A stretch of DNA of 64,000 nt from an uncultured Opitutales bacterium (GCA_934675585.1 CAKUQY010000004.1:1-64000), one strand, 5' to 3'. Numbered from the stretch's first letter, positions 7,921-16,597 are shown. Program-made: numbers and translations. Notes: generated by a model from the sequence alone, not told the origin.

Positions 7921-8853
7921 TTACAACATTTTCAAAATGCGACTAACAATGTGCTTCCAAAATGAAGTCCATCCTGTTTTTTTGTTTTTAAATGCAAACA
8001 TTACGAAGTCAAACAATAAAAACTCACGCTCATATTTACGAATCTGCTTTTTTTCGTCCAATTCTTTTAAGTAATTTCGCAATTCACAAATAAAAAACAA
8101 TTTGCGTGATTCCATAAAGGGCACGCTATAAAAATTTTCATTTTGCGTTGTCGAAACAGAGCCTGAATTGACGCGATAAAGCACCGTTAATTTATCCATA
8201 AAATACAAACGCGTTCCCGCACGTGTCAATTTACACCATTGTGGCAAATCTTCCATCGCTGGATAATATTCATTATATGGATTTTGTTTTAATAGCGCCG
8301 TTTTTACAAAACAACTTGGCGCGGGAACCCAAAATTTTTCTTTCACAAAAGCTTCAAACTGTTCCCACGCTGACTTTTTAAAATATGCACGATTTTTTTC
8401 ATCGGGGTGTAACTCAAAAAACTCACGTTCGCTCGCATTTCTACAAAATTCTTTTACACGAGAAAACGCAATTTGCGCCTCGGGATTCTCTTGCATAAAC
8501 GCAACATAATCTTCAACACAATTAGGCAATAAAATGTCATCGCCCGCAATGCTTTTTAAATATTCACCACGAGCCGCAGCGATTTCTCGATTGCAGTTTC
8601 CTGGAATTCCAGTATTTACAGATACCGTCAAAATCTCCGTCCGAACAAAACGATCCGCATTTTTCTCAATCCATTCGCGACAAAGCTCAATCGTATTATC
8701 CGTCGAAGCATCATCAGAAATCACCAGCTCAATATTTTGGTAAGTCTGCGACTTCGCACTTTCTAAAGTCTCCAAAATCGTCTTAGTAGAATTGTAGGTA
8801 ACAATTCCAACCGTGACAAGAGGGAGATTTTCTTCTTTAACAAGTTTTTGCAT
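7921..8853 (-). CDS. Family 2 glycosyltransferase
   Basis: GT-A glycosyltransferase of 310 residues: VTVGIVTYNSTKTILETLES at the start, ISDDASTDNT, and AGDDILLPN as the DXD-like metal site, with WCKLTRAG further on. It starts inside the 3' end of the upstream acyltransferase gene (17-base overlap). That overlap exists only if the upstream reading frame passes a 14-base homopolymer in the sequenced phase, so translation of this gene may be coupled to tract length. Confidence 0.85.
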   Translation of the reverse strand: MQKLVKEENLPLVTVGIVTYNSTKTILETLESAKSQTYQNIELVISDDASTDNTIELCREWIEKNADRFVRTEILTVSVNTGIPGNCNREIAAARGEYLKSIAGDDILLPNCVEDYVAFMQENPEAQIAFSRVKEFCRNASEREFFELHPDEKNRAYFKKSAWEQFEAFVKEKFWVPAPSCFVKTALLKQNPYNEYYPAMEDLPQWCKLTRAGTRLYFMDKLTVLYRVNSGSVSTTQNENFYSVPFMESRKLFFICELRNYLKELDEKKQIRKYEREFLLFDFVMFAFKNKKTGWTSFWKHIVSRILKML

Positions 8854-9595
8854 ATGAAAATTTCACGAACGAATTTATTAAATCAATAAAATTAAAGTTT
8901 ATTGGGGGGGGGGGGGGAGTAATTTGCGAAATAGTTTCTCTAACCCAATGAACACCCACTTTTACAACACGAGCGGGATTGCCCGCAATAACTGCGTTCT
9001 TCTCTGAAAATTTACGTGAAACAACACTTCCCCAGCCGACAACACAACCACCTGGAATCTCCACATTTTTACCAATTTTAACATCTTTACCAACCCAAAC
9101 ATGAGCGCCGATTTTTATTGATTTTCCAACATTTTTAGCGTTTCCGCGCTCATCCAAAATTGCGTGTGTATCAGAACACCAAACATCAAAATGTTCCGAA
9201 AACATCACGTCATTTCCGAGGATAATCTCGCTATTGTGTTCCATCAAGCGAAAAGTTCCTGGCCCCGAAAAAGTCGTTCCCGAGCCAATATAAACTTTCG
9301 AATTATTACAAGGATAATCAGGAGAACCAATGTAAATCGAAAGCCCGTTAAAAAGAACAGAGTCTTCAAATTTTATTGTATTGTTATCGCCAAAAACCAT
9401 CAAATTAAATCTCCCCAAACAATTTTCCCCAATCGAAATTGCGTTCTCGTTCCCGCAAATTTTGATTCTTGTTTTTGCGTGTAGCCCCCCCCCCCCCCCC
9501 ATTTCTGAGAAAAATGGCGAAATGCGATTATTTTCGCCTGAAATCTTAACTTTCAAACGACGAAAAAATGGGAAATTCTTAGACAAGACGAACAT
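8837..9595 (-). CDS. Left-handed beta-helix acyltransferase with two homopolymers
   Basis: Hexapeptide-repeat (LbH) O- or N-acetyltransferase of the WcaF/colanic-acid type, predicted to use acetyl-CoA on a surface sugar. Hexapeptide turns run through the middle and include a SDTHAI loop with the likely catalytic His and the family end GCVVGWGSVVSRKF then AGNPARVVKVGVHWV. A 16-base tract (9485-9500) encodes five Gly after Met32. A 14-base tract (8904-8917) encodes five Pro after the conserved domain. At the sequenced lengths the frame is open throughout (ON), with a 22-residue tail that overlaps the next gene. Any one-base change in the first tract truncates the protein near residue 40. Confidence 0.8.
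   Translation of the reverse strand: MFVLSKNFPFFRRLKVKISGENNRISPFFSEMGGGGGLHAKTRIKICGNENAISIGENCLGRFNLMVFGDNNTIKFEDSVLFNGLSIYIGSPDYPCNNSKVYIGSGTTFSGPGTFRLMEHNSEIILGNDVMFSEHFDVWCSDTHAILDERGNAKNVGKSIKIGAHVWVGKDVKIGKNVEIPGGCVVGWGSVVSRKFSEKNAVIAGNPARVVKVGVHWVRETISQITPPPPPINFNFIDLINSFVKFSYAKTC
8904..8917. repeat. G14 homopolymer, end of acyltransferase
   Basis: Fourteen G on the plus strand (C14 in the gene). With 13 or 15 C the coding frame stops within four codons. With 14 it continues into the following GT2 gene. Confidence 0.95.
9485..9500. repeat. C16 homopolymer, start of acyltransferase
   Basis: Sixteen C on the plus strand (G16 in the gene), the longest tract in the window. It is placed early in the gene, where slippage gives an all-or-none switch. 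Confidence 0.95.
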
Positions 9596-9599
9596 ATTT

Positions 9600-10531
9600 T
9601 TATCTTATAGGAACGTAAATATGACCTGGGAATGGCTTATTTTTTACTCCGAGAACAACTTCGTCGGGTTCAATAACAACTCGATCTTCAACGGGTTTTA
9701 ACAACGTTGCGAATGTTGAGAATCCAGAATTCGGAACGATTTGATGTTTACAATGCGACATAAGAAAAAAATCGCCATGCATATGATCATTATCGTTTTT
9801 TTCCATCAATTGAACTGGAATTTCCGATGGAATCAATGGTAGCAAATATTCTTTCACCCAATCAAATCCGTTTGAAAAAACAAAAAATTTAATTCCATTT
9901 TTATTTTTCAATTTTTGAAACAAAATATCAAATGCGCGTTTGTAATAATCAATGCCACAAATATCGTGAATACTCCCGACAAAATCACCGCGACGCACAT
10001 GAACCGAAACACTGTTTCCCCAACGTCCAATCTCTTCAGCATCCTCGCGCGTTCCCGCAAGAACATTTGCCTTAAATTTCAAATTCTGAAAAAAAATCGC
10101 CATTTTAATCTTGTATTCAACTGCCGACATTTCAGATTCCCAATAAAATGGGGGGGGGGGGTACGCTCGGGTGTTTCGTCAAAAACAAACTGGTTTTTCG
10201 CTTTCAACCGCGCCCATTTTTTCAATGTTTCAGTAATATTAGGATCTGCAATTGGAATTTCTAATTCAAAACAATTTTCAAGTTCCCATTTTCGAGAATT
10301 TTTTCCAAGAATATCCATTCCATCCGTTTTAAACCAAGACAAATCATAAAAAACATTTTTTCCACAATATGTTCGCAAATATTCTCCAAACATATAAAGT
10401 CCGAGTTGTGAAGCTAAACCGCCTTTTTGCTTAATAACAACCTGATTTATTTTTCTTGAAAGCCAAAATCGAGCCAACGGGCTCACTCGTTTTCTAAAAG
10501 AGTTTAATTTTTTTTCAAAAAATCGATTCAT
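9600..10531 (-). pseudogene. GT11 alpha-1,2-fucosyltransferase, phase-OFF at a C12 tract
   Basis: Two overlapping frames together make a complete GT11 protein of about 310 residues. The 5' part (ATG at 10531, two bases after fdtB) has KQKGGLASQLGLYMFGEYL, the family N-terminus. The 3' part has SVHVRRGDF (HxRRxD motif binding GDP-fucose) and LMSHCKHQIVPNSGFSTF. They are separated by a 12-base tract at 10150-10161: with 12 C translation ends about 25 codons later, whereas 13 (or 10) C joins them through YWESE, matching the conserved Y-W/F-Q-S-E segment of GT11. I read it as a reversible phase-variable gene captured OFF. A homopolymer sequencing error is the main alternative. Confidence 0.85.
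10150..10161. repeat. G12 homopolymer switching GT11
   Basis: Twelve G on the plus strand. Adding one or removing two bases restores the full fucosyltransferase frame. Confidence 0.95.
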
Positions 10532-10532
10532 T

Positions 10533-11639
10533 TTATTTAAACAAATTAACAAATTTAACAACGGCTTCAATCTCTTCTCGTGTCATCACAGGAGAAATCG
10601 GCAAAGAAAGTTCTTCGGCGTGAATACGCTCGGCAATCGGGAACGAGCAAGAATTCCAATTTTTATAGCACTCCTGCTTATGCGGCGGGATCGGATAATG
10701 AATCAATGTTTGAACGCCATTTTCAGCGAGGAATTGTTGCAATTCGTCGCGGCGGGAACACAAAATGGGGAACAAGTGAAAAACATGAGATTCGCGCGCT
10801 GCGGGAACGGGTAAAGTAATCAACGGATTTTTAATATTTTGATAATAATATTCCGCAACCTGCTTGCGCGCTTCCAAATCTTCATCCAAATGCGACAATT
10901 TCACATCCAAAATCGCCGCTTGAATTTCGTCCAAACGCGAATTGCGTCCGCAATATTTAAAAACATATTTTTTTGAAGACCCATAATTTGCGAGTGAACG
11001 AATCGTTCCCGCAAGCAAATCGTCATCGGTTGTCACCGCGCCGCCGTCACCGAATGCACCAAGATTTTTCCCTGGATAAAAACTATGTCCCGCGGCATCG
11101 CCAAGTGAACCCGTTTTTTTACCGTTCCCGTCAAAAATACAACCATGCGCTTGGGCGTTATCTTCAATTAATTTTAATCCGCGGGAACGACAAATGGCTC
11201 CAATCCTTTCAGTGTACGCACAACGTCCGTAAAGATGAACAATGCAAACCGCCTTTGTTTTTTCAGTAATTGCGGCTTCGATTTTTGCATCGTCAATTTG
11301 CAGGGTTTCGGGGTTGGGCTCAACGAGCGCGGGAACGAGTCCGTTTTCTGTAATCGCCAAAATCGTTGCAATGTAAGTATTAGAGGGAACGATCACTTCG
11401 TCGCCAGGCTTCATTATGCATAGTTCGATGTATGCACGAAAAATCCAAATTAACGCGTCTAAACCATTCGCGCAGCCAACGCAATTTTTTGAACCGATAT
11501 AATTTGCATAATTGGCTTCAAATCGTTCATTTTCTTTACCCTGCAAATACCAGCCCGAATCAATCACGCGCATTGCCGCCGCATGAATTTCATCAGCATA
11601 CTTCGCCGTAATTTTTTGTAAATCAAGAAATTTGACCAT
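10533..11639 (-). CDS. fdtB: DegT/DnrJ/EryC1 sugar aminotransferase (FdtB/QdtB-like)
   Basis: PLP-dependent transaminase placing an amino group on C3 of a dTDP-3-keto-6-deoxyhexose. I chose the ATG at 11639 ([10 protein letters not shown]), the usual family start, over the longer frame to 11696. This gives 368 residues. Motifs: the nucleotide-sugar N-terminus [18 protein letters not shown], and the PLP-lysine stretch [16 protein letters not shown], characteristic of FdtB-type enzymes. It pairs with the FdtA ketoisomerases and FdtC-like acetyltransferase in the same locus, forming dTDP-Fuc3NAc or dTDP-Qui3NAc. Which of the two cannot be told from sequence alone. Confidence 0.85.
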   Translation of the reverse strand: MVKFLDLQKITAKYADEIHAAAMRVIDSGWYLQGKENERFEANYANYIGSKNCVGCANGLDALIWIFRAYIELCIMKPGDEVIVPSNTYIATILAITENGLVPALVEPNPETLQIDDAKIEAAITEKTKAVCIVHLYGRCAYTERIGAICRSRGLKLIEDNAQAHGCIFDGNGKKTGSLGDAAGHSFYPGKNLGAFGDGGAVTTDDDLLAGTIRSLANYGSSKKYVFKYCGRNSRLDEIQAAILDVKLSHLDEDLEARKQVAEYYYQNIKNPLITLPVPAARESHVFHLFPILCSRRDELQQFLAENGVQTLIHYPIPPHKQECYKNWNSCSFPIAERIHAEELSLPISPVMTREEIEAVVKFVNLFK

Positions 11640-11892
11640 AATTTGACACGGGGAAATTAACAAAGATAAATGTAAAAACCTGCCATTTATCTGCAAATAT
11701 TCTATGACTTTTCTCGCGCGCGAGCAATATTAAAACCATCAAGTTGAAAATTAAAGTGATTTTTAGCACTCGAACAAGAACAACACGGGAACACAGTTGC
11801 ACAAAGGCTAATTCCCGTTAATTAACCATTCGTTTTTAGCCAAATCAAAAACGTCTTTTCGCAACAAGCGTCAGTATTAAAAATTAATAAAA
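11640..11892. other. Gene-free spacer
   Basis: AT-rich 253 bases separating the FdtB gene from the upstream RraA-like gene. I see a GCGCGCGAG stretch but no convincing promoter, hairpin or gene. A short frame near 11820-11880 on the minus strand could be gene debris. Confidence 0.4.
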
Positions 11893-12537
11893 TTACTTTT
11901 CATTCGGTGACAAATATTTTTTCAAACAAATGGTATCAAATGTTGACCATTTTTTTTGATCAATACATTCAAACCATTTATCCTCTTGTGCTTCAATAAA
12001 TTCTAATCGTTCATAAAAATCTTGACAGATCTTATCTTTAGGAATTATAACAACACCCGAATCATCACAAACAGCAATCGCGCCATCATATTTTTCTTTG
12101 TGTTTCCACAAAATTTCTTTGGGAAATTTTTCAACTTGCTTGTTCAAACAACCTATTGGAGTAACCCCTGTACACCAAATCGGCCAATTTTCTTTTTTTA
12201 AATGCGGAATATCACGCAATTTTCCTGTCACGACACAGGCAATACTTTGCTTATAAAGTAAAATATACTTTGAAACCAAATCTCCAAAAATTGCTTTGTT
12301 GTCGCAGTTAAAACACTCCACAAAAACAATTTTCCCAGGTTCAAGATTTTGAATTTGCTCGTGAACATCCCAATTAGTCCCGTTTGCTGCATAAATCCAC
12401 TTTATCTCTCCAACACAAAAATGCCCGCTATTTAATGAAAAAACGCCATCAACGGCTCCTGTTTTTCCTAAAGCATCCGCAACTTCTGTTGAAGAAACAC
12501 GATTTTTGCGAATATAATCAATAATTTTTTCTTTCAT
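11893..12537 (-). CDS. RraA-like family protein
   Basis: Member of the RraA/HMG-aldolase superfamily (214 residues, usual length 160-230). Family features: ADALGKTGAV near the start, a GDLVSKYILLYKQ helix, the conserved VVTGKLRDI loop (G-x-x-R-D, metal/substrate site) and DDSGVVIIPKD. Characterised relatives are 4-hydroxy-4-methyl-2-oxoglutarate aldolases or RNase E regulators, so the reaction here is open. It overlaps the amidohydrolase gene by 4 bases and forms a three-gene unit with it and the ATP-grasp gene. The context suggests a role in making a small acid attached to a sugar. Confidence 0.75.
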   Translation of the reverse strand: MKEKIIDYIRKNRVSSTEVADALGKTGAVDGVFSLNSGHFCVGEIKWIYAANGTNWDVHEQIQNLEPGKIVFVECFNCDNKAIFGDLVSKYILLYKQSIACVVTGKLRDIPHLKKENWPIWCTGVTPIGCLNKQVEKFPKEILWKHKEKYDGAIAVCDDSGVVIIPKDKICQDFYERLEFIEAQEDKWFECIDQKKWSTFDTICLKKYLSPNEK

Positions 12538-13202
12538 TTTATAAGATCTATAAGTTGTTTAAAATTGTGATTTAAAAGCGAAACCGATTCTTTTTTTTCA
12601 TAATAATCAAAAACATCTTTTTGAGAAAAAAATGGAAAATCTGACGATAACAAAATCCTATTGTTAAATACTCCATTTAAAGCATAGTTAATTGCATCTT
12701 CGATATATGGCAATTTTGTTCTTGAATCCCCATAGCGCGCAAGCACCGTGTGGGTCAAAGCGAAATCAAGCCAAACATTTTTTTGAAAGTGACAAATTTT
12801 AATAAAGTCATTAATCAAGTATCCACCTGCATGTGGAAATATAAAAATTAAACCTGGAAAAGTACGAGCAATTCTCCAATAATCATAGGCTTGCCAATAT
12901 GGTTCATTTAAAGTATCAACCATCACACAGCGAGGGTTATTCAATGCAATTGACTCAATAACCTCATCTACAGAATACTTCTCTCGCCTCGGATGATATT
13001 TCAAATAACGATGTAAAAATTTCTCTTTACAACATTTCTTTGTTACATAATAAAATGAAAAATAATTGTTCCGAGGATCATGCAAACGAAGAATTTCAAT
13101 ATTATTTAATGTTCCCGAAAAACTTGGACTTCCCTCCAAAGCAATAAGAAAACCACCAGACTCGGCACATTTATTGTGAATGTGAGCGTCAAATATTTTC
13201 AT
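12534..13202 (-). CDS. Amidohydrolase-family metal-dependent hydrolase
   Basis: A 222-residue TIM-barrel hydrolase of the amidohydrolase_2 type (decarboxylase/lactonase relatives). Metal-site motifs: DAHIH at residues 5-9, HAGG mid-barrel and SSDFPF near the C-terminus. It is shorter than most members (about 280), but all three anchor motifs are present. It overlaps both neighbours by 4 bases, so all three genes are likely translated together. Substrate unknown. Confidence 0.75.
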   Translation of the reverse strand: MKIFDAHIHNKCAESGGFLIALEGSPSFSGTLNNIEILRLHDPRNNYFSFYYVTKKCCKEKFLHRYLKYHPRREKYSVDEVIESIALNNPRCVMVDTLNEPYWQAYDYWRIARTFPGLIFIFPHAGGYLINDFIKICHFQKNVWLDFALTHTVLARYGDSRTKLPYIEDAINYALNGVFNNRILLSSDFPFFSQKDVFDYYEKKESVSLLNHNFKQLIDLIK

Positions 13203-14419
13203 TTTAAAACCTCCAAAAACATGGTTGCTTCTCTATTTGCAATATATTCTGGCGTCATTATATTTTTAGGTCCTTCTAATATTTCATAACCAAATCGAGC
13301 ATTGTCACTATCAATTTTTGAGAATCGAGTCCCCACGACAAGGTTTTCGCGATTCCAAAATCTACTCGAAATCGACACATCCAAAAAATCCATAAAATTT
13401 CGCTCCGATTTTAACTCTGTTCCCTCTGGGAAATCATAAAAATAATACATTGCTGATTTTTCTGTTTGAAAATGAAGACCTGTCTTTACCTTTGCTCCAT
13501 TTTGAACCGAAATCAATTCTTCTAAAAAATCTACGCCTGAAACAATATCTACCAAATCCGAAGCAATCGCGCCGCTTGAACGAGCACCTATTTCTACTGG
13601 AGAAAGGGTTCCGTCTTCTTTCAAAATCACTTCCAAATGTCCAAACGAGCAAGAAAAACCAAGCGCTTTATAACACTTAATTCCATAAGTCGCAATTTTT
13701 TCCTGTAATAAATTATTTACTGAATTATAATGAAGTTTAACAGCGATTTTATTATTGTCAGTATTTTTAGTGTGCGTTTTTTGGGAAATCCCATACACAC
13801 ACACATTCCCATAATTATCGCCAATCATTTCAACTGTAAATTCCGTTCCTTCAACAAATTCTTCAACGACTACAATTCTATCAGGAGCTTCAAAAAACGC
13901 CTTGTTAAAAGCATTTTTAACAAGCTCAAAATTACTGCCCTTCTCAACAATTGTTATTCCTCGGGAAGACGCAGAATTATCAGGCTTTATAATCAATTTA
14001 AAATTTTTATTCAATTCTAAAATAGAATCATCAAAGTTTTCATATCGGACAGAAAGCCTATTGAGCAAGCCACATTCATTCCAACGATTTGTCATCATTG
14101 ATTTTGAAGAGGAGTATTTTAACCCTTCTTCACTAATTGTTTGCAATCCAAATGCTTTATTAAGCTTGGCAACACTTGGAACGGCAAGATCTATCGACGA
14201 ATACGCAAACGCCACTCGTTCGAAAACACCATCTTTCTTTAATTTTTTAATAATAGCATCTGCATCTTTGACATCAATTCTATAATGTCTATCACCAAGC
14301 ATTTGTGGATGTTCGTTCCAATCTACCACAAAAACTTGATACCCTTTATTTTGAAATTTCCTCAAAATTCCAAAATTAAGTTTATTGCCACCTAACAATA
14401 AAAATATATCTTTCTTCAT
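13199..14419 (-). CDS. ATP-grasp ligase
   Basis: ATP-grasp carboxylate-amine ligase of 406 residues (carbamoyl-phosphate synthase-like class). The N-terminal Rossmann-like domain starts [20 protein letters not shown]-binding segments are [32 protein letters not shown], and [21 protein letters not shown] with the Mg-binding Glu residues. It probably activates a carboxylic acid and joins it to an amine, perhaps the amino sugar made by the Fdt enzymes (inference). Its ATG overlaps the stop of the FdtC-like gene (ATGA), but only in the sequenced phase of the C13 tract there. Confidence 0.8.
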   Translation of the reverse strand: MKKDIFLLLGGNKLNFGILRKFQNKGYQVFVVDWNEHPQMLGDRHYRIDVKDADAIIKKLKKDGVFERVAFAYSSIDLAVPSVAKLNKAFGLQTISEEGLKYSSSKSMMTNRWNECGLLNRLSVRYENFDDSILELNKNFKLIIKPDNSASSRGITIVEKGSNFELVKNAFNKAFFEAPDRIVVVEEFVEGTEFTVEMIGDNYGNVCVYGISQKTHTKNTDNNKIAVKLHYNSVNNLLQEKIATYGIKCYKALGFSCSFGHLEVILKEDGTLSPVEIGARSSGAIASDLVDIVSGVDFLEELISVQNGAKVKTGLHFQTEKSAMYYFYDFPEGTELKSERNFMDFLDVSISSRFWNRENLVVGTRFSKIDSDNARFGYEILEGPKNIMTPEYIANREATMFLEVLK

Positions 14420-14985
14420 ACCGCGATCCTTTCTGTATGAAGATTTTTTAATAGCGAAATTTGAGCCGAATTGGGCTCAAATTGGGCTTGCACGGAATTT
14501 TTTAATTCAACTGGGGGGGGGGGGGTATTTTTCATAAATTTAGCGGGATTTCCAACAACAACGGCATTTGCGGGAACGTCTTTCGTAACAACAGCACCCG
14601 CGCCGACCATCGCATTTTCGCCAATTGTCGTTCCCGCGAGAATTGTCGCATTTGCACCGATTGAACAACCGCGCTTTAAAATTGTGCGAGAAAATTGTTC
14701 AGGATAAACCTTTGAACGCGGAAACAAGTCATTTGTAAACGTTGCATTTGAACCGATAAAAACATCGTCTTCGACTGTTATGCCGTCCCAAAGCTGCACG
14801 CCCGATTTTATCGTAACATTATTGCCAATCTTAACATCATTTTCGATTAAAACCTGTGCGCAAATATTACAGTTTTCTCCAATTTGCGCTTGCGGGAACA
14901 CAACGCAAAACTGCCAAATTCGCGTTCCCGCGCCAATATTTTTAGATTTTACATCTGCTAATGAATGAATGAAAGGACTATTCAT
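14416..14985 (-). CDS. fdtC: FdtC-like dTDP-3-amino-sugar N-acetyltransferase
   Basis: Left-handed beta-helix acyltransferase acetylating the 3-amino group of a dTDP-3-amino-3,6-dideoxyhexose with acetyl-CoA. The body matches the FdtC/WlbB group: [60 protein letters not shown]. It ends [21 protein letters not shown]. After this domain a 13-base tract (14513-14525) encodes four Pro and a 28-residue tail that runs to a 4-base overlap with the ATP-grasp gene. With 12 or 14 bases the protein ends within four codons, leaving the enzyme whole but losing the overlap. Confidence 0.85.
   Translation of the reverse strand: MNSPFIHSLADVKSKNIGAGTRIWQFCVVFPQAQIGENCNICAQVLIENDVKIGNNVTIKSGVQLWDGITVEDDVFIGSNATFTNDLFPRSKVYPEQFSRTILKRGCSIGANATILAGTTIGENAMVGAGAVVTKDVPANAVVVGNPAKFMKNTPPPPVELKNSVQAQFEPNSAQISLLKNLHTERIAV
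14513..14525. repeat. G13 homopolymer in FdtC-like gene
   Basis: Thirteen G on the plus strand. It lies after the catalytic domain, so slippage changes only the tail and the coupling to the next gene. Confidence 0.95.
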
Positions 14986-15013
14986 AAAAAATATGACAAT
15001 GATAAATTATTTC

Positions 15014-15238
15014 TTATACAGAAGCAGTTATTAAGAAATCCTTAATAACTGAATTTGCATCCAATTCCCAGTCTTTAAGCACATTTGAGACATGTATGTT
15101 AATATTTGAAACAGAGGTCCCAAAAAGTTCCGCAAGTTGTTTTTGACTTAACCAAACAGATCCAAACTTAGACACTAAGGCAACACTTACCTTACCATCT
15201 TCCGTATTGTAAATAATAATTGGATTTTCTTCTTTCAT
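15014..15238 (-). pseudogene. RhuM-family N-terminal fragment
   Basis: A 74-residue frame matching the start of the Virulence_RhuM family (normally over 300 residues): IIIYNTEDGKVSVALV, then VWLSQKQLAELFGTS (helix-turn-helix) and ELDANSVIKDFLITAS. It breaks off exactly where the conserved protein would continue, so it is a truncated remnant. Such genes are typical cargo of genomic islands. It interrupts the acyltransferase pair of the sugar locus. Confidence 0.75.
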
Positions 15239-15286
15239 TAGGGATAAATAATTTTAAAGCCACTAATCAAATTTATCAAAACTAAT

Positions 15287-15868
15287 TCATTTCTTTTCTT
15301 CAAAAATTTTAATAAGTTTAGCGGGATTACCTGCAATGATTGCGTTCGGCGGGAACGACTTTGTTACGACGCTATTCGAAGCAATACATACCCCCCCCCC
15401 TATCGAAACGCCTTTCAAAATAGTTACATTACTTCCGATAAAAACATTATCGCCAATTGAAATATCGGCAGACTTATAGTCTTCGCGATTATTCGGGTCG
15501 ACTCCATGAAAATCAGATGAAATACAATTAAAATTCGTTCCTATCAAACATTTTTTACCAATCGTTATTTTCGCTCGCTCTGCGACAATTACCGAATTGT
15601 TATTTAAAAACGTTCCCGCGCCAATAATCAATTTTGCATCTCGGGAACGCGCTTCAAGATGAATATATCCCGAATAATAATAAGCCGATGGAAAATAGCC
15701 AAGTTCTACAGTTTTATCAATCTGAATTTCACCTTCACCAAGAAAAAGAACTGGCTGATTAATCTTACCAGCAGAAACAGGTTTGTTTTCAGACAAAACA
15801 TATTTATACCACGCTTTTTTAATAGAAAAAAGGCGCTTGGCAATTGATTTTTTTAACTTAAAACTCAC
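15287..15868 (-). CDS. LbH acyltransferase with in-frame G10 tract
   Basis: Hexapeptide-repeat acetyltransferase of 193 residues (maltose/galactoside O-acetyltransferase-like). Repeats cover most of the protein: IGAGTFLNNNSVIVAE, IGKKCLIGTNFNCISSDFHG with the likely catalytic His, IGDNVFIGSNVTILKG, and AGNPAKLIKIF at the end. A 10-base tract (15391-15400) encodes the three Gly of VSIGGGVCIAS inside the conserved helix, so the frame is ON as sequenced and slippage would remove the last 45 or so residues. It overlaps the upstream cupin gene by 11 bases. Possible second N- or O-acetyltransferase of the glycan. Confidence 0.82.
   Translation of the reverse strand: MSFKLKKSIAKRLFSIKKAWYKYVLSENKPVSAGKINQPVLFLGEGEIQIDKTVELGYFPSAYYYSGYIHLEARSRDAKLIIGAGTFLNNNSVIVAERAKITIGKKCLIGTNFNCISSDFHGVDPNNREDYKSADISIGDNVFIGSNVTILKGVSIGGGVCIASNSVVTKSFPPNAIIAGNPAKLIKIFEEKK
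15391..15400. repeat. C10 homopolymer in acyltransferase
   Basis: Ten C on the plus strand (G10 in the gene), placed within the conserved beta-helix coding region. Confidence 0.95.
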
Positions 15869-16172
15869 TCTCTACCTCCTTCAAAAATTGTTGATAATCG
15901 TGAATATAATCATTTTCATCATAAACTTTATTCGCAAAAACAAGCACCATCGCATCATGTGAAAAATTTTTCATTTCGCGCCAAATATTGTTCCCGATAG
16001 AAACACTTTTTTCGAGAGCACCTAAATGAACAAACTCGCGTTCCCGCCCATTGTCCAAAACAAAATCCACGTTCCCGCAAACACAAAAACATTGCTGTTT
16101 CAGATTGCGATGTGCGTGAAATCCTCGCTCAATTTGTGCGGGAACGCCCCAAATATAATACGCACGCTTCAC
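15858..16172 (-). CDS. FdtA-type cupin, second domain (N-terminally short)
   Basis: A 104-residue WxcM/FdtA-like cupin beginning at GTG (16172), whose GTGA overlaps the stop of the preceding cupin gene. Family motifs: KRAYYIWGVP, RGFHAH (metal/base His pair), LDNG and WREMKNFS. It lacks the first 30 or so residues of a normal FdtA (the strand before IKR). One base more in the C9 tract just upstream would fuse it in frame to the preceding protein through GYDVKRAYYI, a good match to the FEIKRAFYI segment of that protein. It may be the second half of a switchable two-domain ketoisomerase. Confidence 0.75.
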   Translation of the reverse strand: MKRAYYIWGVPAQIERGFHAHRNLKQQCFCVCGNVDFVLDNGREREFVHLGALEKSVSIGNNIWREMKNFSHDAMVLVFANKVYDENDYIHDYQQFLKEVESEF

Positions 16173-16597
16173 GTCATACCCCCCCCCACCGAAGGCGCAA
16201 CAACGCTCAAAAAGCCATCATAATCACGAATATATTCATCAATATCGTATTTTTCACTTGAAAGCACCAACAAAACAGCACCGTCTGAAAAATTGTTCAT
16301 TTCTTTCCAAGTCATCTTATTCGTCCAAAGTGCCACTTCTGGATTGTCTAAGACAAACTCTTGACGCACGTTTCCGTCATCGACAAGCACTTTGCAAGAT
16401 CCTACAAGCGCCACAAATAAAAATTCTGAATTTTTATTTGCGTGGCAACCGCGCGCTTTTACCGATTTATCAGTTGCATAGATATAAAACGCTCGCTTAA
16501 TTTCAAACGGGCAATTAACACCTTTTTCGAGTGCGACAAGTTTCCCGCGCTCATCTCCATGAACAGTCAAATCGATTAATTTAAAATTTTTCATCAT
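16169..16597 (-). CDS. fdtA: FdtA/QdtA-type dTDP-4-keto-6-deoxyglucose 3,4-ketoisomerase
   Basis: Single-domain cupin of 142 residues moving the keto group from C4 to C3 of dTDP-4-keto-6-deoxyglucose, ahead of FdtB. Motifs in order: LTVHGDERGKLVALEKG, PFEIKRAFYIYATD, RGCHANKNSE, VDDGN, and W-K-E-M-N-NF-S. The usual RGxHAH is RGCHAN here, so one of the two active-site His is replaced by Asn, while the companion cupin keeps RGFHAH. The protein ends with three Gly encoded by the C9 tract, then Met-Thr-stop. The Asn replacement together with the tract suggests the two cupins work together. Confidence 0.82.
   Translation of the reverse strand: MMKNFKLIDLTVHGDERGKLVALEKGVNCPFEIKRAFYIYATDKSVKARGCHANKNSEFLFVALVGSCKVLVDDGNVRQEFVLDNPEVALWTNKMTWKEMNNFSDGAVLLVLSSEKYDIDEYIRDYDGFLSVVAPSVGGGMT
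16179..16187. repeat. C9 homopolymer at the cupin-cupin junction
   Basis: Nine C on the plus strand (G9 in the gene). Nine gives two separate proteins with a GTGA overlap. Ten or seven gives one fused protein. Confidence 0.9.

Noticed and set aside
8904-16187. Homopolymers as pure sequencing artefacts
   Set aside because: Length errors are possible, but the tracts' placement only in surface-sugar genes, with sensible ON/OFF frames, is not expected from random error. Exact lengths stay uncertain.
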